This document shows, one piece after another, positions 1 through 6,591 of a stretch of 7,171 nucleotides of DNA. The stretch comes from Pseudomonadota bacterium (GTDB lineage Bacteria > Pseudomonadota > Gammaproteobacteria > Xanthomonadales > Xanthomonadaceae). The DNA is taken from positions 1 to 7,171 of the forward strand of contig JAEWOJ010000187.1 of NCBI GenBank assembly GCA_023399815.1. Direction: 5' to 3'. A program made the translations under genes and the position numbers. Within the stretch, counting starts at the first letter, position 1, and the number at the start of each line of letters is the position of its first letter. The notes under the pieces are model-generated. The model was given only the letters and a program-made list of their open reading frames with translations, made no database searches and was not told where the DNA came from.

Positions 1-15
1 CGTCGCTCCTACGGG
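1..15 (-). repeat. Left arm of a REP-like inverted repeat, cut by window edge
   Basis: On the minus strand this reads CCCGTAGGAGCGACG, an exact reverse complement of the last 15 bases of the window. The GTAGGAGCG core is typical of short extragenic palindromic repeats in Xanthomonadaceae and Pseudomonas, which usually continue into a GTCGC/CGGC return arm. That arm would lie outside the window. The repeat sits 14 bp past the ftsH stop codon, a usual place for such elements. Naming it REP-like is inference from the core sequence; a complete hairpin is not visible. Confidence 0.6.
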
Positions 16-24
16 GCTACGGGG
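9..24. repeat. Tandem 8-bp direct repeat (CTACGGGG x2)
   Basis: CTACGGGG occurs twice head to tail, followed by one more G, between the ftsH stop codon and the edge repeat. The first copy overlaps the REP-like arm. It may be a decayed or slipped extension of that arm. No transcription terminator (stem plus T-run) is visible in the 29 bp after ftsH. Confidence 0.6.
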
Positions 25-29
25 GTTTA

Positions 30-1952
<1,923 letters not shown>

Positions 1953-2007
1953 CCTCATCGGCTCCGGCGTTCCTCTAATTTCTGACGCGATTCGTATGGG
2001 GTCGAGC

Positions 2008-2637
2008 TTACTTGATCTGCGGACGCTTGCCCTGGCCCAGGGCATAGACCTCGGGCGAGCGCTTGCGCGAGGCCTCCGGCTTGCGGATCACGACCTTGTC
2101 GTAACGGCGGCGCATTTCCCGCACGTAGTCGTCAAAGCCGACGCCCTGGAACAGCTTGATCAGGAACGCCCCACCCGGCTTGAGATGGTTGTCGGCGAAA
2201 TCCATCGCCAGCTCCGCCAGGTGCATCATCCGCGGCTGGTCCACCGCATCCATGCCACTCTTATTGGGGGCCATATCCGACAGGACAAGGTCCACCGGCT
2301 GATCCCCGAGCATGGCCTCGAACTGGGATAGGACGGCTTCTTCCCTGAAGTCACCATGAAGGAACTCCACGCCGGCCAGCGGCGGCATCTCCAGGATGTC
2401 CAGGGCCAGCACGCGGCCGGTATCGCCCATCTGTCTCCGCACCTGCTGCGACCATCCGCCCGGCGCGGCGCCGAGGTCGACCACCACCATGCCCGGCTTC
2501 AGCAGGCGGTCGCGCTCGAGCAGTTCCTCCAGCTTGTAGGCCGCGCGCGAACGCATGCCTTCCGACTGCGCCTTCTTCACGAAGGGATCGGAGAAATGCT
2601 CCTTCAACCAGCGTTGGCTGCTCTTGCTGCGGGACAT
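2008..2637 (-). CDS. rlmE: 23S rRNA (uridine(2552)-2'-O)-methyltransferase RlmE (FtsJ/RrmJ)
   Basis: SAM-dependent methyltransferase. In E. coli it puts the 2'-O-methyl on U2552 in the A-loop of 23S rRNA, a late step of 50S maturation, and is heat-shock induced. The product is 209 aa, the same length as the E. coli enzyme. Seen: the basic N-terminus MSRSKSSQRWLKEH, SAM motif I VVDLGAAPGGWSQQ (52-65), acidic D80 after it, and the full catalytic K-D-K-E set at K35, D121 (LSDMAP), K161 and E196, each exactly three residues before its E. coli equivalent (K38, D124, K164, E199). The start at 2637 is chosen from this alignment; no strong Shine-Dalgarno precedes it, only a weak AGG. The in-frame extension to 2940 is antisense to yhbY and not real. 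It is the first gene of an rlmE-ftsH unit and diverges from yhbY, as in E. coli. Confidence 0.97.
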   Translation of the reverse strand: MSRSKSSQRWLKEHFSDPFVKKAQSEGMRSRAAYKLEELLERDRLLKPGMVVVDLGAAPGGWSQQVRRQMGDTGRVLALDILEMPPLAGVEFLHGDFREEAVLSQFEAMLGDQPVDLVLSDMAPNKSGMDAVDQPRMMHLAELAMDFADNHLKPGGAFLIKLFQGVGFDDYVREMRRRYDKVVIRKPEASRKRSPEVYALGQGKRPQIK

Positions 2638-2660
2638 CGGGATCGGGCCTGGAGGGGGTA

Positions 2661-2671
2661 GGCATGATACC
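2661..2671 (-). promoter_or_regulatory. Possible -10 region for rlmE-ftsH
   Basis: On the minus strand this is GGTATCATGCC, holding TATCAT, a fair match to the sigma-70 -10 hexamer TATAAT. If used, transcription would begin near 2657 and leave a leader of about 20 nt before the rlmE start. No good -35 is visible at 15-18 bp. The same 11 bases recur upstream of surE (6525-6535). The promoter role is inferred from the hexamer and the position. Confidence 0.35.
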
Positions 2672-2701
2672 CTGAACCCCCTTGATAACCCGTAATCCTG
2701 C

Positions 2702-3007
2702 ATGTCCATCGTCCTCACCCCGGCCCAGAACCGATTCCTGCGCGGTATGGCGCACGATCTGAAAGCACTGCTGCAGATCGGCGGCAAGGGAGTCACCCCG
2801 GCCTTCCTGGCGGAGCTGGACGAGGTGCTGGAGCGCCATGAACTGATCAAGGTGAAGGTCGCCGCCGAGGATCGCGAAGCGCGCGACGCCATGGTGGGCG
2901 AACTGGTCGACGCCAGCGGCAGCGCGCTGATCCAGCGCATCGGCCACGTCGCCGTCCTGTACCGCCCGGCCCGGGAAAAGCGCCAGATCGTGCTGCCCCG
3001 CGGCTGA
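2702..3007 (+). CDS. yhbY: Ribosome assembly RNA-binding protein YhbY (CRM domain)
   Basis: Small RNA-binding protein of 101 aa, made of one CRM domain. Family knowledge: E. coli YhbY associates with 50S precursor particles. Seen: LTPAQNRFLRGMAHDLKALLQIG followed by the GxxG loop GGKG (27-30), then the very conserved ERHELIKVKVAAEDRE block (44-59) and the C-terminal VLYRPAREKRQIVLPR. These match E. coli YhbY through most of its length. The start at 2702 gives the family's usual N-terminus. There is no Shine-Dalgarno in the 20 bp upstream, so initiation may use a very short leader. It diverges from rlmE with 64 bp between the starts, an arrangement also found in E. coli; greA, its E. coli neighbour, is not present here. 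The next gene starts 18 bp after its stop. Confidence 0.95.
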   Translation: MSIVLTPAQNRFLRGMAHDLKALLQIGGKGVTPAFLAELDEVLERHELIKVKVAAEDREARDAMVGELVDASGSALIQRIGHVAVLYRPAREKRQIVLPRG

Positions 3008-3012
3008 CCGCC

Positions 3013-3018
3013 GAGGAG
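3013..3018 (+). promoter_or_regulatory. Shine-Dalgarno site for the Mth938-like gene
   Basis: GAGGAG lies 7 nt upstream of the ATG at 3026, inside the 18-bp gap after yhbY. It fixes the start of the downstream gene and is one of the few strong ribosome binding sites in the window. Confidence 0.8.
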
Positions 3019-3025
3019 CCGAACG

Positions 3026-3397
3026 ATGTACCTGAACCGCGAACTGCCCGATTACGCCTACACCCTGCGTTCGGCCGACGGCCACCAGGCCCGGGTCAAC
3101 GACCGGGTGCTGGCGCACAGCTTCATCCTCTCGCCCGAGCAGTTGATCGAAGACTGGGCGGTGACCGCGGTCGGCCAGCTCAAGGCGGAAGACCTGGCGC
3201 CGGCGCTGGAACAGAACCCGGCCGTGTTCATCCTCGGCACGGGCGAGCGGCAGGCGTTCCCGCCGGTGGACGTCATGGCCGCCTGCCTGACCCGCGGCAT
3301 CGGCATCGAGGTGATGAACAACGCCTCGGCCGCCCGCACCTTCAACGTGCTGGCCGGCGAGGACCGCCGCGTGGTCGCGGCCTTCATCCTGGAATGA
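3026..3397 (+). CDS. Mth938-like domain protein (DUF498/DUF598 family)
   Basis: A 123-aa soluble protein with no signal peptide or membrane segment. The family (Mth938-like fold; human relatives are NDUFAF3, a complex I assembly factor, and AAMDC) is recognised by the core VFILGTGERQAFPP (67-80) and the C-terminal run GIGIEVMNNASAARTFNVLA (91-110) followed by GEDRRVVAAFIL. The biochemical function in bacteria is not established; some proteobacterial members sit near SecD/SecF or respiratory genes. A Xanthomonas homologue (XCC1710, from memory) has an NMR structure. It has its own strong Shine-Dalgarno and starts 18 bp after yhbY, so the two are probably co-transcribed. It converges on nlpD with a 100-bp gap. 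Confidence 0.88.
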   Translation: MYLNRELPDYAYTLRSADGHQARVNDRVLAHSFILSPEQLIEDWAVTAVGQLKAEDLAPALEQNPAVFILGTGERQAFPPVDVMAACLTRGIGIEVMNNASAARTFNVLAGEDRRVVAAFILE

Positions 3398-3404
3398 CGC
3401 AGGC

Positions 3405-3419
3405 CGGGGCTACGCCCCG
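3405..3419 (+). terminator. GC hairpin after the Mth938-like gene, no T-run
   Basis: CGGGGC-TAC-GCCCCG forms a 6-bp perfect stem with a 3-nt loop, starting 8 bp after the plus-strand stop codon. The position fits a transcript end, but no T-tract follows, so it may slow RNases or mark a weak terminator instead of acting as a classical intrinsic terminator. Confidence 0.35.
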
Positions 3420-3428
3420 ACGCTTCGA

Positions 3429-3446
3429 CCGACATGCCGGCGTCGG
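3429..3446. repeat. Short inverted repeat in the convergent gap
   Basis: CCGAC and GTCGG pair across an 8-nt spacer (ATGCCGGC), a weak 5-bp stem between the two stronger hairpins of this gap. It could be part of a combined fold or of a degenerate palindromic element. Function is unknown, and in such GC-rich sequence it may be chance. Confidence 0.25.
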
Positions 3447-3478
3447 ATGCAGGCTCGACCGGCGTACTTCCGTGTGGC

Positions 3479-3497
3479 TGCCGGCCAGCGGCCGGCA
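3479..3497 (-). terminator. GC hairpin directly after nlpD, no T-run
   Basis: An 8-bp perfect stem (TGCCGGCC with GGCCGGCA) around a 3-nt AGC loop begins immediately after the nlpD stop codon. Being symmetrical, it can fold in transcripts from either strand. No run of T follows on the minus strand. It is the best candidate for the 3' end of the surE-pcm-yqaA-nlpD message, but could also act in RNA stability. Confidence 0.4.
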
Positions 3498-4286
3498 CTA
3501 CTTCGCCGGCAGGTACTGCAACGGGTCCACCGGCTTGCCCTCGTAGCGGATCTCGAAGTGCAGCATGTCGCGCGCGGCGCCGGTACGGCCCATTTCCGCG
3601 ATCTGCTCGCCGGCCTTGACGTTCTGCCCCTCGTTGACCAGCCGCTTGCGGTTGTGGCCATAGGCCGACAGCCACTGGTCGTTGTGCTTGATGATGATCA
3701 GCTCGCCATAGCCGACCAGGCCGGCGCCGGAATAGACCACCACGCCCGGCCCGGCCGCGCGCACCGCCTGGCCGCTGCTGCCGGCGATGTCGATGCCCTG
3801 CTTGGTGGTCTCGCCGGCGACGAAGCGCCCGACCAACGCGCCATCGGCCGGCCAGCGCCAGCCGATGCCGCTGTTGGCCGGCGCCTGGGGTGCCGCCGGT
3901 GGCGGCGTGGCCGGCCGCGTGGCGGTTCCGCCGTTGCCGGTGGTGGTAGCGGGCCGCGAAGCGGTGGCGCCGCCCGGATACAGGCGCAGCGTCTGCCCCG
4001 GATAGATCGCGTTCGGATTGGACAAGCCGTTCCATGCCGCCAGATCGCCCGGGGTGATGTTGTGGATGCGGGCCAGCGCGTACAGCGTGTCGCCACGCCG
4101 CACCACCGCCGTCTGCCCCGGCTTCGGCACCGACGTGCGCGGGGCTGCCGGCGCATTGGACACGCTGCCACCGGAAGGCCTGACCACCGTGGCCGTGCCG
4201 CAGCCGGCCACCATCGCGACCAGCAGCAGTGCCGCCGCACCCGCGCTCGCCTTGAACGCGCCCTTGAACATCGCCTCTGCACTCAT
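3498..4286 (-). CDS. nlpD: NlpD-type lipoprotein: LysM + degenerate M23 (LytM) domain
   Basis: Cell-envelope protein of 262 aa. Family knowledge: E. coli NlpD is an outer-membrane lipoprotein that activates the septal amidase AmiC and does not itself cut peptidoglycan. Seen: a hydrophobic signal with lipobox VAGC and lipidated Cys29, a LysM domain (about 59-104, VVRRGDTLYALARIHNIT to GQTLRLYP), a Thr/Ala/Pro-rich linker (105-138), and a C-terminal M23 domain (140-262) very like E. coli NlpD (KQGIDIAGS, GYGELIIIKHND, LHFEIRYEGKPVDPLQYLP). The active site is degenerate: the first zinc His of HxxxD is K162 and the first His of HxH is M241; D166, H211 and H243 remain. The start at 4286 has GGAGGA 10 nt upstream and overlaps the yqaA stop (ATGA). 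It is last in the surE-pcm-yqaA cluster. No rpoS follows. Confidence 0.93.
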   Translation of the reverse strand: MSAEAMFKGAFKASAGAAALLLVAMVAGCGTATVVRPSGGSVSNAPAAPRTSVPKPGQTAVVRRGDTLYALARIHNITPGDLAAWNGLSNPNAIYPGQTLRLYPGGATASRPATTTGNGGTATRPATPPPAAPQAPANSGIGWRWPADGALVGRFVAGETTKQGIDIAGSSGQAVRAAGPGVVVYSGAGLVGYGELIIIKHNDQWLSAYGHNRKRLVNEGQNVKAGEQIAEMGRTGAARDMLHFEIRYEGKPVDPLQYLPAK

Positions 4287-4897
4287 GCGAATTTCGTCCT
4301 CCATACCAGCCAGCCCACCAGGACGAGGACCAGCGCGGTCGCGATCCAGCCCAGCGGTTCGATCCAGCGCCGCAACGCCTCGGCCGCGCGCGCGCCGCCG
4401 AAGCGGATCACCGCGGCCAACACGAACACGCGCTTGCCGCGCCCGACCAGCATGCTCAGCACATACTGCGGCAGCGGCACGCCGACGATACCGGAAGCCC
4501 AGGTGAAGACCTTCATCGGGATCGGCATGAAACCGCCCAGCACCAGGAAGGTGAACACCGCCCACGGCGACTCGACCATCTTCGCCTGCAGCGTGGCGAT
4601 GCCCGATTCGATGCCCGGCAGCATGCCCAGCGCGGCGAACAGCGGCTTGATCGCCTCGAACGCATAGTGGCCCAGCGCATAACCCACCATGGCGCCGGCC
4701 ATCGAACCGGCCAGGCTCAGCGTGGCGAAGCGCCAGCCCTTGCGCGGCTGCGCCACGCACATCGGCATCAGCATCACCTCGGGCATCACCGGGAAGATGA
4801 TGGCCTCGATGAAGCTGAGCACCGTCAGGTAGGTCGGCGCGCGCTTGTGGCTGGCCCAGTACAGGGCGCGGTCGTACAGCGGCCCGAAGATCTTCAT
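4283..4897 (-). CDS. YqaA-family membrane protein (DedA/VTT-like, SNARE-associated)
   Basis: Integral inner-membrane protein of 204 aa. The YqaA family belongs to the wider DedA/VTT group, some members of which are lipid scramblases or flippases; the substrate of YqaA proteins is not known. Seen: a hydrophobic re-entrant-like segment with acidic residues (FIEAIIFPVMPEVMLMPM, 29-46), a glycine-zipper helix (GSMAGAMVGYALG, 64-76), the motif GGFMPIPMKVFTWASG (121-136), the GRGKR loop (152-156) and a C-terminal helix (181-200) ending in WRTKFA. The start at 4897 is the first ATG after the pcm stop, 31 bp downstream; its Shine-Dalgarno is weak. The stop overlaps the nlpD start by 4 bp, so the two are translationally coupled. 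In E. coli and Pseudomonas, pcm and nlpD are adjacent without this gene, so it is an insertion in the cluster, apparently usual in Xanthomonads (recollection). Confidence 0.88.
   Translation of the reverse strand: MKIFGPLYDRALYWASHKRAPTYLTVLSFIEAIIFPVMPEVMLMPMCVAQPRKGWRFATLSLAGSMAGAMVGYALGHYAFEAIKPLFAALGMLPGIESGIATLQAKMVESPWAVFTFLVLGGFMPIPMKVFTWASGIVGVPLPQYVLSMLVGRGKRVFVLAAVIRFGGARAAEALRRWIEPLGWIATALVLVLVGWLVWRTKFA
4297..4302 (-). promoter_or_regulatory. Shine-Dalgarno site for nlpD, inside yqaA
   Basis: GGAGGA on the minus strand, 10 nt before the nlpD ATG at 4286, lies within the last codons of the upstream membrane-protein gene. It supports this start over the in-frame ATGs at 4304 and 4271 and over the longer open frame to 4760. 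Confidence 0.7.
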
Positions 4898-4928
4898 CGT
4901 CGTGGGTATCCCGTATCCGTTTGGGCGT

Positions 4929-5648
4929 TCAGTCCAGCATGCCCGACAACAGGGGCACGAAGCTGACCGGCGCCAGTTCCTCGCGCACGATGCTGCCATC
5001 GGCCTGGCGGGTGAGTTGCAGCAGGGTCTGGCCGCTGGCCATGCCCACCGGCGCCACCAGCCGGCCGCCGATGGCCAGCTGCGCGACCAGTTCGTCGACC
5101 AGTTCCGGCGCGGCGGCGGCGGCGGTGACGACGATGGCGTCGAACGGGCCATGCTCGGCCCAGCCGGCGTGGCCGTCGGCATGCTTGCTGCGGATGTTCA
5201 TGCCCAGCTGGCGGAAGCGCTTGCGCGCCTGCCGCAACAGGCTGCCGATGCGCTCGACGGTGAACACCTCCAGGCGCCCGTGCGGCGGCTTGACGTCGGC
5301 GAGGATCGCGGCCTGGTAGCCGGAGCCGGTGCCCACTTCCAGCACGGTCTTGGGCGCGACCTGCAATACCGCCTCGGTCATGCGCGCCACCACCCACGGC
5401 TGCGAGATGGTCTGGCCGTGGCCGATCGGCAGCGCGGTGTCCTCGTAGGCGCGCGAGGCCAGCGCTTCGTCGATGAACAGATGGCGCGGCACGCGGCCCA
5501 TGGTTTCGAGCACGTTCTCGTCGCCGATGCCGGCCTCGCGCAGGCGGCCGATCAGATTGTCGCGCACCCGGCGCGAGGTCATGCCGCTGCCGACGAATTC
5601 GGCCGGCCAGTCCTTCTGCTCACGGTCGAGGATGCGGCCGTGGATCAT
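4929..5648 (-). CDS. pcm: Protein-L-isoaspartate O-methyltransferase
   Basis: Cytosolic repair enzyme that methylates L-isoaspartyl residues formed in ageing proteins, using S-adenosylmethionine. Seen: RRVRDNLIGRLREAGI (26-41), VPRHLFIDEALASRAYEDTALPIGHGQTISQP (53-84) with the signature GQTISQP, SAM motif I VLEVGTGSGYQ (102-112), FDAIVVTAA (169-177) and the C-terminal VSFVPLLSGMLD. The length is 239 aa against 208 in E. coli: about 22 residues are added before MTSRRV, the point where the E. coli protein starts. I chose 5648 because it overlaps the surE stop by 4 bp (ATGA), implying coupling; ATG 5582 (217 aa) is the alternative, and neither has a clear Shine-Dalgarno. A run of five Ala (176-180) follows motif VVT where E. 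coli has two. It sits between surE and yqaA. Confidence 0.95.
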   Translation of the reverse strand: MIHGRILDREQKDWPAEFVGSGMTSRRVRDNLIGRLREAGIGDENVLETMGRVPRHLFIDEALASRAYEDTALPIGHGQTISQPWVVARMTEAVLQVAPKTVLEVGTGSGYQAAILADVKPPHGRLEVFTVERIGSLLRQARKRFRQLGMNIRSKHADGHAGWAEHGPFDAIVVTAAAAAPELVDELVAQLAIGGRLVAPVGMASGQTLLQLTRQADGSIVREELAPVSFVPLLSGMLD

Positions 5649-6424
5649 GCCCGCGGCCCCAGCGTCGCCGACAGGCCGCCCACCCAGCCGGCGACCTTCT
5701 CCAGCGCTTCGTAGCGGGTCAGGTCCACCTGGATCGGGGTGATCGAGATGTGGCCGGTGCGCACCGCGTGGAAGTCGGTGCCGGGCCCGGCGTCCTGCTC
5801 GGGACCGGCCGGGCCGATCCAGTACACGGTGTTGCCGCGCGGGTCGGTGGCGGGGATGCAGCCCTCGGCGCGGTGCCGGTTGCCCAGCCGCGTCACCTCG
5901 AAGCCGCGGATCTGCTCCCACGGCAGGTCCGGCACGTTGACGTTGAGGATGGTGTCGGCCGGCAGCGGGTCGGCCTTCAGGCGCGCCACGATCTCGACCG
6001 CGGCGCGCGCGGCGCTGAGGAAGTTCTTCGGCTCGTGGCGGTGGCTCACCAGCGACACGGCCACCGACGGCAGGCCGAGGAAGCGCCCTTCCATCGCCGC
6101 CGACACGGTGCCCGAATAGATCACGTCGTCGCCGAGGTTGGCGGCGTCGTTGATGCCCGAGACCACGATGTCCGGCTCGTGCTCCAGCAGGCCGGTCAGG
6201 GCCAGGTGCACGCAGTCGGTGGGCGTGCCGGCCACCGCGCAGGTGTAGTGGTCGATCCGGCGCAGCCGCACCGGCCGGTCCAGGGTGAGTGAATTGCTTG
6301 CGCCGGAACGGTCGCGGTCCGGCGCCACCACGGTGACCTCGTGCCCGGCATTGCGCAGCTCCTCGGCGAGCATCCTGATGCCGGGGGCGTCCACGCCGTC
6401 GTCGTTGCTTACAAGTACGCGCAT
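5645..6424 (-). CDS. surE: 5'/3'-nucleotidase SurE
   Basis: Metal-dependent nucleoside-monophosphate phosphatase (survival protein E), soluble, linked to stationary-phase survival together with pcm. The product is 259 aa; E. coli SurE is 253 aa. Seen: N-terminal MRVLVSNDDGVDAPGI with metal ligands D8 and D9, APDRDRSGASNSLTL (34-48) with ligand S40, GTPTDCVHLAL (66-76), and VVSGINDAANLGDDVIYSGTVSAAMEG (87-113) with ligand N92. The C-terminal part keeps the usual HAVRTGHISITPIQVDLT (219-236). The start at 6424 matches the universal MRVLVSNDDG N-terminus; an AGG 6 nt upstream is a weak ribosome site, and the in-frame extension to 6529 lacks family similarity. It is first in the surE-pcm-yqaA-nlpD cluster and diverges from the Smr gene. 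Confidence 0.97.
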   Translation of the reverse strand: MRVLVSNDDGVDAPGIRMLAEELRNAGHEVTVVAPDRDRSGASNSLTLDRPVRLRRIDHYTCAVAGTPTDCVHLALTGLLEHEPDIVVSGINDAANLGDDVIYSGTVSAAMEGRFLGLPSVAVSLVSHRHEPKNFLSAARAAVEIVARLKADPLPADTILNVNVPDLPWEQIRGFEVTRLGNRHRAEGCIPATDPRGNTVYWIGPAGPEQDAGPGTDFHAVRTGHISITPIQVDLTRYEALEKVAGWVGGLSATLGPRA

Positions 6425-6524
6425 TGAAGACCTGAATCGCTGAATCCATGACGGCGCTCCCGCTGCCTCGCCGTCCACCGCCATTCCGCCGATGCGCTGC
6501 GCACCGGCCGGGATGGCCCGATCC

Positions 6525-6535
6525 GGCATGATACC
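6525..6535 (-). promoter_or_regulatory. Possible -10 region for the surE operon
   Basis: The minus strand reads GGTATCATGCC, with TATCAT as a -10-like hexamer about 105 bp upstream of surE. It is identical to the 11 bases upstream of rlmE (2661-2671). It would give a leader of roughly 97 nt. No convincing -35 is seen. The 167-bp divergent gap (6425-6591) holds nothing else I can assign apart from the -10-like hexamer beside the Smr gene. Confidence 0.3.
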
Positions 6536-6585
6536 GGAATGCGTCCATCGCCTTCCCGCGACGCCATCACCCTTGCCGCAGCCGT

Positions 6586-6591
6586 TACGCT
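6586..6591 (+). promoter_or_regulatory. Possible -10 hexamer for a leaderless Smr message
   Basis: TACGCT lies exactly 6 nt before the second in-frame ATG (6598). With the usual 6-7 nt spacing from -10 to start point, transcription would begin at the A of that ATG. No Shine-Dalgarno precedes either ATG, which fits leaderless initiation. A matching -35 is not evident, so this rests on position alone. Confidence 0.3.

Noticed and set aside
1994..2001. CCCCATAC on the minus strand as a sigma-32 -10 for ftsH
   Set aside because: Close to the CCCCATnT consensus, but no CTTGAA-like -35 is found 13-15 bp upstream (best site matches two of six), and the gap is within an operon.
1953..2045. N-terminal extension of FtsH up to 2045
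   Set aside because: The added residues are not FtsH-like, overlap the end of rlmE, and would push the first membrane helix inward; the conserved start is at 1952.
3447..4667. 406-codon plus-strand open frame across nlpD and yqaA
   Set aside because: Low-complexity Arg/Ala/Pro/His product without motifs, antisense to two well-supported genes.
4845..5714. 289-codon plus-strand open frame opposite yqaA and pcm
   Set aside because: Antisense shadow with Ala/Gly/His/Asp-rich composition, no ribosome site and no domain.
4929..6548. 539-codon minus-strand frame suggesting a surE-region fusion to pcm
   Set aside because: Only the last 239 codons are Pcm. The upstream part is an out-of-frame Arg/Ala-rich reading of surE, and the real pcm start is the ATGA overlap at 5648.
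6425..6591. A small gene or riboswitch in the surE/Smr divergent gap
   Set aside because: No short open frame with a ribosome site and no recognisable conserved RNA element; only promoter-like hexamers were seen.
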